64,000 nt of DNA from Pacificibacter marinus (GCF_900109555.1 NZ_FNZV01000001.1:372001-436000); one strand, 5' to 3'. Counted from the first letter of the stretch, positions 1 through 9,453 are shown. Translations and numbers: made by a program. The notes: a model not told the origin generated them from the sequence alone.

Positions 1-1246
1 AGGATGGCAACGTGCGGTCGATGGGATTTCCATCACGCAGCACAATGCGGTCCGATTGAGGGCGGGAGAAAAATTCGGTCCAAGAGCGGGCGTTGCACAC
101 CACAAAATCAGCCGAGGCGCCGACATTGAAACTTGGTGCTTCAAAGCCACAAGCCAGTGCTGGGTTGGTGATAAACGTGGTGCTCCAATCTGTGCGCCCG
201 TGATCGAGATGACAAATCCGCGTGGCTTCGCGCATCACTTCGATCATATCCAGATCGCCATAGGCGTAAAACGGATCACGGGTGTTGTCTGAGGCAAAAG
301 ACACGTTGACCCCAGCCGCTTTCAATTCATGTACCATGGTCACACCGCGCCACCGCGGCGTGCGCCCCGCCGTGCGATCTTGCAGATACATATTGCACAT
401 CGGCAAAGACACCACGTGCAACCCAGCTTTGGCAACCAAGGCGATGATGTCATTGGCCGTGTCATCGGGCATGACCGAAATGGAACAACAATGCCCCACG
501 GTGACTGTGTTTTTAAAACCAAGATCCAAGACAGTCTGCGCGATGGTGCGCAACGTGTCCGATGTAGGATCATTGGTTTCATCGACATGGAAATCGACAT
601 CTAAATCATAGAGCTGTGCTAGGTGGAAAAAGTCCAACAACCGCTCTTGAAGATCGGGCACAGGATAGGTGACGGCCCCAAGAGTGTGACCGCCGTTTGC
701 AACGATTTTAGCGACATCGGGAAAGAACCCTTCGTCTTTGAAAACGTTATCAATGGCCACAAGGCAGGACGCTTGCAGCGCAATCTTACCAGCCCATTTT
801 TCTTGCAACTTAGCCACCACACCAAAAGACGAAGCAGCCAAATCATCAGCGCTATCGATATGCGTGCGGATGGCTTTCGTGCCATGGGCATAAGCGCAGC
901 GCAGTGCAAAATCCATACGCGCCTCTACGTCGCTTGCCGTCCAATTGGCGTGATCTGCGCGTACTGTTGTCAGCGCGCCCATGAACGATCCATCAGGATT
1001 GCTGGCACGCGGCCAGATGTGCCCCTTGTCGAGATGCGTGTGCATATCAACAAAGCAGGGCAGCACCATAGCGCCTTTCATATCGATTACAGTTTCGGCC
1101 GGTTGCCCAGCGTCCGTTGATGTAATCTTGCCGTCTTTGATCGTGAGATCGGTTGTGATGAGATCACCGTCTTGGCCCATAAGGCAGGCAGGAACAGTGA
1201 TGTTTCGAAGGGTCTTCGCGCCGCTGGGCAGTACGCAAAATTCCAT
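1..1246 (-). CDS. codA: Cytosine-deaminase-family amidohydrolase, 3' end cut by window edge
   Basis: 415 residues are visible and the C-terminus lies outside the window. The open frame starts at ATG 1246, which overlaps the permease stop by one base (TAATG), so the two are translationally coupled. Amidohydrolase metal motifs appear in order: HTHLDK (about residues 69-74), RTHID, HVDETND, GHCCS, and ASDNTRDPFY with the catalytic Asp. These match the CodA subfamily, which deaminates cytosine, creatinine or related pyrimidines in the cytoplasm. It is the last visible gene of an operon with an NMT1/THI5-like ABC transporter, so the substrate is probably an imported aminopyrimidine. Cytosine versus a thiamin-pyrimidine breakdown product cannot be decided from sequence. 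No TPP riboswitch is visible upstream of the operon. Confidence 0.85.
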   Translation of the reverse strand, partial: MEFCVLPSGAKTLRNITVPACLMGQDGDLITTDLTIKDGKITSTDAGQPAETVIDMKGAMVLPCFVDMHTHLDKGHIWPRASNPDGSFMGALTTVRADHANWTASDVEARMDFALRCAYAHGTKAIRTHIDSADDLAASSFGVVAKLQEKWAGKIALQASCLVAIDNVFKDEGFFPDVAKIVANGGHTLGAVTYPVPDLQERLLDFFHLAQLYDLDVDFHVDETNDPTSDTLRTIAQTVLDLGFKNTVTVGHCCSISVMPDDTANDIIALVAKAGLHVVSLPMCNMYLQDRTAGRTPRWRGVTMVHELKAAGVNVSFASDNTRDPFYAYGDLDMIEVMREATRICHLDHGRTDWSTTFITNPALACGFEAPSFNVGASADFVVCNARSWTEFFSRPQSDRIVLRDGNPIDRTLPS

Positions 1247-2103
1247 TAAGTCTCCCGTTTGATCGCGCTCTCATGCCATTTGTGCAATAAAGCGTGGCTG
1301 AGAAGCGAGGCTGCAGTAAAGATCACCACCCCAGTGGCAGCAATCAAAAGAAGGGCGGCAAACATCCGAGGTATATTCAGACGATATCCAGCCTCAAGAA
1401 TGCGAAAGGCAAGGCCAGAACCAATGCCCCCAGTGCCCGCGACGTATTCCGACACGACGGCACCAATCAAAGCAAGACCACCAGCAATACGCAGACCACC
1501 TAAGAAATAGGGCAACGCAGATGGCAGCTGCAAATACCGCAGACGTTGCCAGCGTGTGGCACCATAAATTTTGTAAAGATCACGCAGGTTGTGATCGGTT
1601 GAATTCAACCCAAGCGTGGTGTTCGACAGGATCGGAAAAAACGCCACGATCCATGCGCAAAGCAAAAGCCCTGCAAGACGGTTGTCGACATAGATAAAGA
1701 TAAGCGGCGCAATCGCCACAACAGGCGTCACCTGCAAGATAACGGCAAAAGGGTAAAACGACATTTCAAAGTAACGCGACTGCGTAAACAAAATAGCCAG
1801 TCCAACGCCCCCCACCACAGCAACCCCAAGAGCCATAAGCGTGATTTTGACCGTCACCCACAGGGCACTTGAAAGAATGCTCCAGTCTTGGATCAACGTT
1901 TCAATCACCAGTCCCGGACGCGGCAGAATGTAATGCGGAATTTCATTCACCACCACAATACGGTCCCACGCAAAGATGGCCAAGGCAAGCATCAGAGCAG
2001 GTAAAACCCATTTCGCGATTTTTTCAATCTTTTGAGCGCGCGCGTGGCGCAACTCTTCTTCGTCTACAATCGGTGCGCTTGATACGTTCACTACATCGCT
2101 CAT
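1246..2103 (-). CDS. ABC transporter permease (SsuC/ThiX type)
   Basis: 285 aa inner-membrane permease of the BPD_transp_1 family. It has a cytoplasmic N-terminal tail of about 32 residues, then about six hydrophobic segments. The EAA-type loop lies in the stretch around [18 protein letters not shown], with the conserved G about 15 residues before the next helix. Together with the NMT1-like binding protein this is the transporter class used for taurine, hydroxymethylpyrimidine and other pyrimidines. The start ATG at 2103 overlaps the ATPase stop by four bases (ATGA). Substrate is inferred from the neighbouring deaminase, not from the permease itself. Confidence 0.9.
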   Translation of the reverse strand: MSDVVNVSSAPIVDEEELRHARAQKIEKIAKWVLPALMLALAIFAWDRIVVVNEIPHYILPRPGLVIETLIQDWSILSSALWVTVKITLMALGVAVVGGVGLAILFTQSRYFEMSFYPFAVILQVTPVVAIAPLIFIYVDNRLAGLLLCAWIVAFFPILSNTTLGLNSTDHNLRDLYKIYGATRWQRLRYLQLPSALPYFLGGLRIAGGLALIGAVVSEYVAGTGGIGSGLAFRILEAGYRLNIPRMFAALLLIAATGVVIFTAASLLSHALLHKWHESAIKRET

Positions 2104-2903
2104 GCTGAAGCCCTTTCGCCATGCTCATTCATCGCGCCATGCAGCGCATCTGAGGCTTTGCGGCATAGGTCCGCATACCCTGCTGAGGTTCGAAATTCTT
2201 CGGTGCGTGGATACGGCGCATCCACGGTCACTTCCGACGACACTCGGCCAGGGCGCGCGGCCATGACAACGATGCGGTCGGACAAAAAGACAGATTCAAA
2301 AACGGAATGCGTGACAAAAATCACGGTGCATTTCAGCTTGTCACGCAGCATCAACAAATCATTGTTAAGCTTATGTCTGGTGATCTCATCCAGAGCCGCA
2401 AAAGGTTCGTCCATCAAAATAAGACGCGGCTCAGTCACCAACGCACGAGCAATAGATACACGCATTTTCATGCCGCCAGACAACTCCCGGGGATAGGATT
2501 TTTGGAACTTTTCCAAACCCACCATTTTGAGTGCCCAAAGGATTTGGTCGCGCACTTCAAAAAGACTTTTTCCACGCAACCGGTGTGGCAACCACACGTT
2601 TTGTTCGACCGTTGCCCAAGGCATCAAGGTCGGCTCTTGAAACACCACGCCGATATCGCCAGAATTTGTTCCACCTTCCCAAGTGATTTGGCCCGAAGTT
2701 TGACGCATCAAACCAGAAATCAAACGCAAGGCAGTGGATTTTCCGCATCCTGACGGACCAAGCAAGGAAATAAAGTCCCCTTGGTTAACCGTAAGATTTA
2801 GATCGCTGAGAGCCACGACATTGCCGTTGAAAACTTTGTCCACATTGGACATTTGCAATAGCTTGTCGCGCTGCCCCATGGGCGGGATCGAGGGTGTGGT
2901 CAC
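2100..2903 (-). CDS. ABC transporter ATP-binding protein (SsuB/ThiZ type)
   Basis: 267 aa nucleotide-binding subunit. Walker [11 protein letters not shown]-loop ([11 protein letters not shown]), signature LSGGM in place of LSGGQ, Walker [13 protein letters not shown] and H-loop VTHSVFE are all present. The Q-loop and signature variants are typical of the nitrate/taurine/pyrimidine subfamily. The frame opens with GTG at 2903 and has no clear Shine-Dalgarno; ATG 2879 or 2855 are possible alternatives. It powers the permease immediately downstream and sits 105 bases after the binding-protein gene, with a hairpin between them. Confidence 0.9.
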   Translation of the reverse strand: MTTPSIPPMGQRDKLLQMSNVDKVFNGNVVALSDLNLTVNQGDFISLLGPSGCGKSTALRLISGLMRQTSGQITWEGGTNSGDIGVVFQEPTLMPWATVEQNVWLPHRLRGKSLFEVRDQILWALKMVGLEKFQKSYPRELSGGMKMRVSIARALVTEPRLILMDEPFAALDEITRHKLNNDLLMLRDKLKCTVIFVTHSVFESVFLSDRIVVMAARPGRVSSEVTVDAPYPRTEEFRTSAGYADLCRKASDALHGAMNEHGERASA

Positions 2904-2955
2904 AATTAAGAGCCTTTTTGGGGAGAGCCTTAAAAATCGGTTCTCTAGAGTGTGA

Positions 2956-2977
2956 ACAGGGGCGCGACCGCCCCTGT
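2956..2977 (-). promoter_or_regulatory. Intercistronic hairpin after binding-protein gene
   Basis: Perfect 9-bp inverted repeat ACAGGGGCG / CGCCCCTGT with a 4-base loop, between the binding-protein stop (3009) and the ATPase start. No T-run follows on the minus strand. It more likely stabilises the upstream message or attenuates than acts as a full terminator. Confidence 0.6.
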
Positions 2978-3008
2978 CAGGTTCTTGTATTCAATCGTTT
3001 TTAGGAAC

Positions 3009-4004
3009 CTATTTAAGGTCCATACCGACTTTTTTATTCACAAAATCAAGCGTGTAAGATTTTGAATAATCCAGACCCGCCTCGATAACACCAGCGTCGA
3101 CCATCTTGTCGTAGAAGTCTTTGATCTTTTCATCGGTCATAGCGCCAATGCCAAGTTCAAGCGCATCACCACTGTCAACAATGCCCTCAGATTTCATTTT
3201 ATCGATGGCATAAGCGATCTTGTCATCAGACATATCGGGGTTGTCCCCAATGATCATCGCAGTCGCAGCAGCGTTGTCGCCGTAAAGGAAATTGTACCAA
3301 CCTTTGATGGACCCCTCGACGAAACAGGCAACTTCTTCCGGCTTCTCTGCAACGGTTTTTTCCATGACTTCAACTGTCGTAGCGTAGGATGAATACCCTG
3401 CATCTGCGATCAAAAAGAAGTTCGGTGTGAAGCCTGCTTCGGTTTCAATCACGTAAGGTTCTGAAGACAGGTAACCTTGCATACCTTTGTTCTTATCAGC
3501 CACGAAAGGCGCTGGGTTAAACGTGTAAGGTTCACGTTGCTCAACGGTAAATCCGTAGGCTGCAATCATCCATTGGTAATAAGAGGCAAATCCATTGTCA
3601 CCGATCAACAGTGTCAAATCTTTAAGATCTTCAAAGCTTTCGGCCATCCCGGGATGCGCCAAAATACCTTGTGGGTGTTTTTGGAATGCGGCCATGACAG
3701 CAACGATTGGAATGCCTTCTTTGGCTGCGTTGAATGTCTGAAGCAGATCACCCCCCATGTGATAATCAATCTTGCCCGCCAAAAGCAGCGCACGGTTGTT
3801 CACCTGTGGGCCACCCGTGACGATGCTGACATCCAGACCACAGTCCGCGTAAGTGCCGTCAGCAACGGATTGGTAAAAACCACCGTGCTCGGCTTGGGCA
3901 AGCCAGTTGGTGCCAAAGGTTACAGGGGTGAAATCAGCCGCGATAGCAGAGCCAGCTGTCGTCGTTGCAAGCAAAGCGCAGGCAAGTGTTTTTTTGAGGG
4001 TCAT
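3009..4004 (-). CDS. NMT1/THI5-like ABC substrate-binding protein
   Basis: 331 aa periplasmic protein with a signal peptide (MTLKKTLACALLATTTAGSA, cleaved near AIAA-DF). Start ATG 4004 is chosen because GGAAAG lies about 8 bases upstream and the signal peptide begins there; a longer frame to 4049 adds a hydrophilic stub. The body (TFGTNWLAQAEHGGFYQ, then GKIDYHMGGD) is the NMT1/THI5-like fold of pyrimidine and taurine binding proteins. It is the first gene of the operon, followed by ATPase, permease and deaminase. The ligand is probably a pyrimidine such as cytosine or a hydroxymethylpyrimidine, but this is inferred from context. Confidence 0.85.
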   Translation of the reverse strand: MTLKKTLACALLATTTAGSAIAADFTPVTFGTNWLAQAEHGGFYQSVADGTYADCGLDVSIVTGGPQVNNRALLLAGKIDYHMGGDLLQTFNAAKEGIPIVAVMAAFQKHPQGILAHPGMAESFEDLKDLTLLIGDNGFASYYQWMIAAYGFTVEQREPYTFNPAPFVADKNKGMQGYLSSEPYVIETEAGFTPNFFLIADAGYSSYATTVEVMEKTVAEKPEEVACFVEGSIKGWYNFLYGDNAAATAMIIGDNPDMSDDKIAYAIDKMKSEGIVDSGDALELGIGAMTDEKIKDFYDKMVDAGVIEAGLDYSKSYTLDFVNKKVGMDLK

Positions 4005-4138
4005 TGAATGTCTTTCCAAGAGTGCGAGGGGGTGAATTCCAAAATCCACGTTAGTAAGCCTGCAGGGGGAAAGGCCCGCGATCCGTCCTATTCCTTCGCC
4101 TATGAACGCCTAAATGATTAAATTGCAGACGATCTATC

Positions 4139-4150
4139 GACCGTTAGGTC
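4139..4150. promoter_or_regulatory. Candidate operator in divergent promoter region
   Basis: The 264-base divergent intergenic region between the uptake operon and the RidA gene holds a short palindrome, GACC-GTTA-GGTC. No regulator gene lies next to it, so its role is only a guess. Nothing else is recognisable in this spacer, and no riboswitch-like CTGAGA / ACCTGA core was found. Confidence 0.25.
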
Positions 4151-4268
4151 AAAAAATAAGCGATAGTTATGCATTTTTCTGACCAAATCATGAGCATCCT
4201 AGCTGCGCACTGCAATGGCGTGACATCAAAGGTCAATTGAAATTTGATTCTAAAGCATCGGTGAAATT

Positions 4269-4664
4269 ATGAACGAAGCCCTGAACCCAACGACCATCGC
4301 GGCCCCTTTTGGCGCGTACAACCACGGCATCAAAAGCGCTCAGCAGGGCCACATAGTCGTCACATCGGGACAATTGGGATTGGCCCCTGACGGCACCTGC
4401 GCACAGGATGTGACAGGACAAGCGCAACAATGCTTCGCCAATATCGACGCGATTTTGGAACAAGCAGGCTGTGGACGCGACGCTGTGATCCGTATTTCCG
4501 CCTTCGTCACAGCACGTGAAGATTTCGCAACCTACATGGCCGTGCGCGATGCATGGCTGGCAGACGTCACGACCAAGCCAGCCTCGACACTTCTTATCGT
4601 TAGCGGCTTCACACGTGAAGAGTTCAAAGTCGAAGTCGAAGTAACCGCATTTATGGCTGAATGA
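4269..4664 (+). CDS. RidA/YjgF/UK114 family protein
   Basis: 131 aa, the full usual length for the family. RidA proteins are small trimeric cytoplasmic enzymes that hydrolyse reactive enamine/imine intermediates; a subgroup works in pyrimidine breakdown (RutC). Visible family features are PFGAYNHGIKS near the N-terminus, TSGQLGLAPDG, and the C-terminal EVEVTAFMAE, although the usual catalytic Arg of the C-terminal IEV-A-A stretch is not obvious. It is divergent from the deaminase/ABC operon, which fits a role in the same nitrogen pathway. No strong Shine-Dalgarno is seen before ATG 4269. Confidence 0.8.
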   Translation: MNEALNPTTIAAPFGAYNHGIKSAQQGHIVVTSGQLGLAPDGTCAQDVTGQAQQCFANIDAILEQAGCGRDAVIRISAFVTAREDFATYMAVRDAWLADVTTKPASTLLIVSGFTREEFKVEVEVTAFMAE

Positions 4665-5045
4665 GGCGGCCATAAGAAATGGGGGCCTAACGGACCTAGA
4701 CTGAAAGAGCGCCCCAAAATTTGACAACAACTGGCACTTTCGTCTAACCAAGGCCCAGTCCAGCCCCCCGCGCTCAATCAAAGCTTGGTAGCCATCACAA
4801 CATTTTATTCATCAGGAAAATCGTCAGACTGACGTTTTGACTGGAATTTATGGATTTGAGATGCAGCGCTATGACCATCCAAGAGACAACAGACTTGCAG
4901 GTGAAACCTGTAGACAAAATCGCCATTCTCGGCTTGGTCGCGTGGCAACGCGTTGTGTTAAAAGGATGAATTCGCCGCAATCCATTCCTGTTTTTGTGCT
5001 TTGGCATAGATCCAAGGTTTCGAACCCGCACAGGCGGCATGTCTC
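4665..5045. other. Non-coding stretch, nothing recognised
   Basis: 381 bases between ridA and the sigma-factor gene. Only short frames without ribosome sites or family resemblance occur here. A run near 5018-5029 (GGTTTCGAACCC) superficially resembles a tRNA T-arm, but no acceptor or anticodon arm can be folded around it. It should contain the promoter for the haem-uptake operon, which I could not pick out. Confidence 0.5.
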
Positions 5046-5597
5046 GTGACAAACGAAATCGCTAGACCTTTTGATGTTGCGCTCTTGTTCGGCAAACACC
5101 GCGTGGATTTACACCGTTTTTTAAAAAGTCGCGGCTTTGCAGATGATGCGGCGGCCGATGTCTCGCAAGAAGCTTTTTTGCGACTGCTGACCAGCCCGCA
5201 AACGGATGGTATTCGAAACAAGAAAGCTTACCTGTTTCGTATCGCGGCAAATCTGGGTGTCGATATCCAGCGAAAGCAGGCGCGCGAAGGGCGTGTTGAA
5301 AGCCTTGACGAAGGCCGCTTTGAGATTGCCGATGAAAGCCCATCGGTGGAACGCATGCTCATCTCGCGTCAAGAACTTGCCATTCTATCCAAGGCTTTTG
5401 ACGAGGTGCCACATGGACCACAGAGCGTATTTCTGGCCCGTCTCGAAGGATTGACCTTTGCTGAAATCGAACGCAGGCAAGGCGTGCCTTTGAAAACGGC
5501 TTACTCACAGGTGATGAAGGTGACACTGTTTTTAAAATCCCGTCTGGATGATGCACGAGAAATTCCTTTGCCCCTTTCAGAAAAACAGCAAGTCTGA
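5046..5597 (+). CDS. FecI-type ECF sigma factor
   Basis: 183 aa RNA polymerase sigma factor of the extracytoplasmic-function class. Region 2 spans about residues 10-75 (DVSQEAFLRLL, KKAYLFRIAANLGVD). Region 4 spans about 115-165 (PHGPQSVFLARLEGLTFAEIERRQGVPLKTAYSQV cut by me into a typical helix-turn-helix). Start is GTG 5046, since the in-frame alternative ATG at 5039 is in another frame that stops at once. It sits upstream of fecR and an STN-containing TonB receptor, the classic cell-surface signalling trio, so it should direct transcription of the receptor and haem oxygenase genes when ligand is sensed. Confidence 0.9.
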   Translation: MTNEIARPFDVALLFGKHRVDLHRFLKSRGFADDAAADVSQEAFLRLLTSPQTDGIRNKKAYLFRIAANLGVDIQRKQAREGRVESLDEGRFEIADESPSVERMLISRQELAILSKAFDEVPHGPQSVFLARLEGLTFAEIERRQGVPLKTAYSQVMKVTLFLKSRLDDAREIPLPLSEKQQV

Positions 5598-5605
5598 TCG
5601 TCATT

Positions 5606-5657
5606 TATATGAGGGGCTATAAATATTCCAATATATGAGGGGCTATAAATATTCCAA
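5606..5657 (+). repeat. Perfect tandem duplication of a 26-bp unit before fecR
   Basis: Two identical 26-base units lie head to tail at 5606-5631 and 5632-5657, each beginning TATATGAGGGGCTATAAAT and ending ATTCCAA. They fill most of the 88-base gap between fecI and fecR. Each copy carries a TATAAAT-like box, so the duplication may double a promoter element or a binding site, or it may be a recent replication-slippage event. Confidence 0.9.
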
Positions 5658-5685
5658 CGCGCCGCGCGTCTGAAAGCAGAGACAC

Positions 5686-6639
5686 ATGAGAAATTACCAG
5701 CCAGACTGGAACAGTGACGATTTGGAGCCCGATGCAGATCCGGCCCTGCGCGAAGCTGTGCTTTGGCACGAGTTAAAAAATGGCGATACTTTTTCAGAAG
5801 AGACAAAACAAAGGTTTGAAGCTTGGCTTGTCGCCTCGCCCGAAAATGCCCGTAGTTTTGCTGAAATTGATGCAATCTGGCAGGGCGCTAGAGAGCTGCC
5901 CCAATTCGCGGCGCTGCTAAAGAAAAAGAGGCTTGCAAAAATGTCGCGACGTGCTTTTGTGGCTGGTGGTGGCGTAACCTTGTGCGCGGCAGCGAGCGGG
6001 CTATGGCTGTCGAACCACCCCTTTGCCGACTTTAAAACCGCCAAGGGTGAGCTGCGCTATCAAACACTCGCCGATGGGTCGCAGTTAGAGATCGCGGGGC
6101 GCACGGCCGCGTCGGTAGATTTCTCTGAGACACGTCGCCAAATGTCACTGCATCGTGGCGAAATTTGGTTCGATATGAAACAGGCGCAATCGCGGCCCTT
6201 TGACATTGCCATCGGAGACGCGCGCATCCAAGGCGATGGTGCTCAGTTCGCACTGGAAGCCAGCAATGGGAACCATGTCCTGACGGTTGGCAGCCATCAG
6301 ACCGAACTTTTGCAAGGCGACAGGAAACTCAGTGTAAATGCAGGGCAACAAGTCGTGTTCGGTAAAATCCGCGCTGACATATTTGAGGTTGATCTCACTT
6401 CAGAATTGGCTTGGCGCGAAGGTCGTCTCGCCTATGTATCGCAGCCGATGTGGCGCATCGTTGCTGGGCTAAACCGCTGGAGTGGAAAACAGATCGTCAT
6501 ACTGGATGATGCAATTGCCCAACGGCAGGCCACGCTGATTATCGACATCAATCAAATCGATAACGCACTTGACGACCTGCGTCACGCGCTTCCGATCCAG
6601 ACATTTGAGGCCCCTGGCGGATATATTTTTATATCTTAA
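5686..6639 (+). CDS. FecR-type anti-sigma factor / sigma regulator
   Basis: 317 aa. An N-terminal DUF4880-like cytoplasmic segment (about residues 22-62, EAVLWHELKNGDTFSEE) is followed by a membrane anchor near residues 90-108 (FVAGGGVTLCAAASGLWL), a FecR periplasmic domain (about 115-205, LADGSQLEI then LHRGEIWFDM) and a C-terminal DUF4974/STN-like segment (about 245-317). FecR proteins span the inner membrane, hold the ECF sigma factor on the cytoplasmic side and touch the receptor's STN domain on the periplasmic side. Position between fecI and the receptor supports this fully. Confidence 0.9.
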   Translation: MRNYQPDWNSDDLEPDADPALREAVLWHELKNGDTFSEETKQRFEAWLVASPENARSFAEIDAIWQGARELPQFAALLKKKRLAKMSRRAFVAGGGVTLCAAASGLWLSNHPFADFKTAKGELRYQTLADGSQLEIAGRTAASVDFSETRRQMSLHRGEIWFDMKQAQSRPFDIAIGDARIQGDGAQFALEASNGNHVLTVGSHQTELLQGDRKLSVNAGQQVVFGKIRADIFEVDLTSELAWREGRLAYVSQPMWRIVAGLNRWSGKQIVILDDAIAQRQATLIIDINQIDNALDDLRHALPIQTFEAPGGYIFIS

Positions 6640-6732
6640 TTTCAATATGTTAACCTAACAATCCACAATCAAGCGAAATAAACATACTATTTTTGTCAGA
6701 AAAATCCTTTCCTAGACCGTCATTAATGTGAG

Positions 6733-6750
6733 GCCGCAAAAAAATGCGGC
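6733..6750 (+). promoter_or_regulatory. Hairpin in the receptor 5' leader
   Basis: GCCGCA and TGCGGC flank a six-A loop, 29 bases before the receptor start codon. The 139-base spacer 6640-6778 also contains AT-rich DNA suited to a promoter. I could not identify a Fur, Irr or RirA box. Confidence 0.4.
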
Positions 6751-6778
6751 ATAGAACACCGATAGACGGAGTAAAATC

Positions 6779-9379
6779 GTGCGCACCACTGATCAACCAA
6801 TCCAAAAAAGACCCAAAGGGATAATCGGCGCTTTGATGCTTGGCACCACAATTGCTTTTGCCATGGGACCTGCCTTGGGCAGGCCAGTATCGGCTCAGTC
6901 CGCCAGCGAAACCGTTTTGGATTTCGCGCTATCACAACAGCCGTTGCGCCGTGCCGTCGCGGCCTTTTCACGCACAACAGGTATCGGGGTGGCCGCAGAT
7001 GGATCGATACCAACCTCGGTAACCGCAGGCCCTGTTGTGGGCAGCATGACAGTGCGACAAGGGTTAGACCAATTGCTGGCGGGCACCGGCTATAGCTATC
7101 ATTTTTCCGGACCAAACAGCGTTGTTTTGCAAGCACCCAAAGCCGATCCCGACACCCAAGACCTCGCCAATGGTGGATTGCTTCTTGATCCGATCGCGGT
7201 GAATGACAGCTACGGGCGCTACAACCAAGACAGCACCTATGAGGAAGCCGCCTCAATCGTCTATATGGACAGCGGCGATATTCAGCGATTTCGTGGCGTG
7301 TCCACTGGCGACTTCCTAAACGGAGAATCCGGTGTCCTGAATGGCGATAATCGCAACAGCGGCGCCTTGGACGTGAACGTACGTGGCATGCAGGGACAGA
7401 GCCGCGTTCCAGTGGTGATTGACGGCAGTTTTCAAGAGTCGACTGTCTATCGCGGATATTCAGGCATCGCAGGGCGGACCTATCTGGACCCTGATTTTGT
7501 TGGCAGTGTTTCTATTGAAAAAGGGCCTAGCAGCGGCGCGGATGGAGGCGGTGCTACGGGGGGGGTTGTGCGCGTTTCCACACTTAAACCTAACGATATT
7601 ATCGCGGACGGCGAAACCGAGGGCGTGCAGTTAAGACTTGGGGTAACGGGCAACACAACTGACATTCCCGCAGAATTAACGGTAGGTGCCGGGAATGGCA
7701 CAGAGGCACGATTTGATCGTCCTGGTGCGATGGAATTCGGTGAATCGTGGAATGGCAGCATTGCCATGGCTAAGAAATTTGGAAACCTTGAGATTCTGGC
7801 AGCCTATGCACGCCGCCAAACTGGCAACTATTACGCGGGTGAGAGCGGCGCGGGACCAGATGCGGATCAATCGAACCGCTACCAACTGGGCGAAGAGGTT
7901 CTAAACACGTCGCAAAACAACACGTCCGGTCTTTTGCGTGGTATTTATAAATGGGGTAGCGGCCAATCCATCGATCTGAGCTACTCAAGCTACGACAGCG
8001 ACTTTGGAGAACTGATGCCTTCGCAAATCATTCGCTCCGATCTAGGTTGGCAATCTCCATTGAGCCACGTGGAAGTGAAAACGGTCACGGCGCAGTACAG
8101 CTGGAATCCAGAAAACAACAGCTGGATCGATCTAAAGGCTGATCTCTACCACACCAAAAACCTGACCCATATCACCACCGCCTATGGGTTCAGTGGTATG
8201 CCCATTTCCTTGCCTTTTGTTTTCGCCAGTGAAGCCGAACAATGGGGTCTCAATGTGTCCAACAGTTCAGAGCTGATGCTGGCGGACCGCCCGTTGATAT
8301 TGAACTACGGTGTTTCAGGCAAAAGGGAATTCCTCCGCCCCCCCAATGATACGGATAGCTTTTTGCCCGACAGCCCCTATGCGACGCTCGACGAAGAAGC
8401 GCGCGACGGTTGGCGCAACGAAGTTGGGGCCTTTGTCGCAGCGAATTATCAAGCGACAGACAAGCTGACACTGGACGGATCCTTGCGATACATCTGGTCC
8501 GAAACACAAGACAACACTGCAATCTCTTACTCCGTGGATGATGGAGAAGGCGGGGTGATTAAGAAAGAACTCTACAAACATCAAAAAGCAGATGGTTTTG
8601 CCCCGATCGTTTCGGCGCTTTACGAAATCAGTCCTGGCCTGCAAGTTTATGGCAAATATGCCGAAGCCTATCGGACACCTAGCCTGTTTGAGAGCACAAA
8701 AGGCTGGTCAGCGGTCCCGTCCGCCTTTGAAGACTTGAAACCCGAGCATGCCAAGAACAAGGAAATTGGGGTTAATTTCCAAAGCAACGCCCTATTTTCA
8801 GGCGGCGGTCTATTTCAGGCCAAGCTGGCCTATTTTGACAATGACGTGGACAACTACATCACCCGAGACACATCCGCAGGTTACAGGTTTGTCAATATCG
8901 ACCATGCAAGCATGAACGGCTGGGAAGCTTCCGTGAACTTTGACACGGGCAAGTTCTTTGGCACCCTGACCGGATCGAAATATATCGACACCCAATATTG
9001 TGGCATGGACGGTGAATGCAGTTCGGGTGGCACTAAGGGCGGTTATGCCCATATGCACGTGCCTCCAGAAACAAGTGCAACCTTAACGCTTGGTCGTCGC
9101 TTTTTTGACGAAACGCTAGAGCTGGGGGCCCGCTTGACCTATATCGGCAACCGCGCCTCAACTGATTTCATATCCTCAACAGGTGGCACAAACAGCGCAA
9201 TCAACTGGACCCCCTACAAGACGGTGGATCTTTTTGGCAGCTATAAAATCAATGATCATATGGCCATTGATGTCGCTGTCGATAACGTCACAGACAAATA
9301 TTACATGGACAGTTTGACCGTTGGCCTTGTGCCGTCACCTGGGCGAACGATCCGCCTTGGCCTGACTGCAAACTTTTAA
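6779..9379 (+). CDS. TonB-dependent haem-type receptor with STN signalling domain
   Basis: 866 aa outer-membrane receptor. Start is GTG 6779, supported by CGGAG about 9 bases upstream. A signal peptide covers about residues 1-40 (IIGALMLGTTIAFAMGPALG). The STN (secretin/TonB short N-terminal) domain is at about 52-103, a plug at about 150-265 (VNVRGMQGQSRVPVVIDG, then SVSIEKGPSS), and the 22-strand barrel fills the rest, ending in a terminal Phe (GLTANF) as outer-membrane proteins do. The STN domain marks it as a transducer that signals ligand occupancy to FecR. The haem oxygenase just downstream makes haem or a haemoprotein the likely ligand. A siderophore ligand cannot be excluded. Confidence 0.9.
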   Translation: MRTTDQPIQKRPKGIIGALMLGTTIAFAMGPALGRPVSAQSASETVLDFALSQQPLRRAVAAFSRTTGIGVAADGSIPTSVTAGPVVGSMTVRQGLDQLLAGTGYSYHFSGPNSVVLQAPKADPDTQDLANGGLLLDPIAVNDSYGRYNQDSTYEEAASIVYMDSGDIQRFRGVSTGDFLNGESGVLNGDNRNSGALDVNVRGMQGQSRVPVVIDGSFQESTVYRGYSGIAGRTYLDPDFVGSVSIEKGPSSGADGGGATGGVVRVSTLKPNDIIADGETEGVQLRLGVTGNTTDIPAELTVGAGNGTEARFDRPGAMEFGESWNGSIAMAKKFGNLEILAAYARRQTGNYYAGESGAGPDADQSNRYQLGEEVLNTSQNNTSGLLRGIYKWGSGQSIDLSYSSYDSDFGELMPSQIIRSDLGWQSPLSHVEVKTVTAQYSWNPENNSWIDLKADLYHTKNLTHITTAYGFSGMPISLPFVFASEAEQWGLNVSNSSELMLADRPLILNYGVSGKREFLRPPNDTDSFLPDSPYATLDEEARDGWRNEVGAFVAANYQATDKLTLDGSLRYIWSETQDNTAISYSVDDGEGGVIKKELYKHQKADGFAPIVSALYEISPGLQVYGKYAEAYRTPSLFESTKGWSAVPSAFEDLKPEHAKNKEIGVNFQSNALFSGGGLFQAKLAYFDNDVDNYITRDTSAGYRFVNIDHASMNGWEASVNFDTGKFFGTLTGSKYIDTQYCGMDGECSSGGTKGGYAHMHVPPETSATLTLGRRFFDETLELGARLTYIGNRASTDFISSTGGTNSAINWTPYKTVDLFGSYKINDHMAIDVAVDNVTDKYYMDSLTVGLVPSPGRTIRLGLTANF

Positions 9380-9398
9380 ACCCAGTTTTCTTTTTTCA

Positions 9399-9428
9399 CC
9401 TGTCGGGGACCTATGTCTGCCCGACAGG
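9399..9428 (+). terminator. Intrinsic terminator or attenuator between receptor and haem oxygenase
   Basis: Nine-bp perfect stem CCTGTCGGG / CCCGACAGG with a 12-base loop, followed by TTTTCATTT. It lies 20 bases after the receptor stop and just before the haem-oxygenase ribosome site, so it probably reduces read-through into that gene. Confidence 0.75.
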
Positions 9429-9453
9429 TTTTCATTTACACGACAGGTGCGAC

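Noticed and set aside
619-909. Long out-of-frame readings inside the deaminase gene
   Set aside because: Shadows of the real minus-strand frame, which reads through with all amidohydrolase motifs.
4005-4268. TPP riboswitch upstream of the NMT1/THI5-like operon
   Set aside because: The conserved CTGAGA and ACCTGATC-type cores are not present on either strand.
5018-5029. tRNA-like GGTTTCGAACCC
   Set aside because: Only a T-arm-like palindrome; no acceptor stem, D-arm or anticodon arm can be built around it.
6640-6778. Fur or Irr box before the TonB receptor
   Set aside because: AT-rich but no convincing 19-bp inverted repeat or TTTAGAA-type box.
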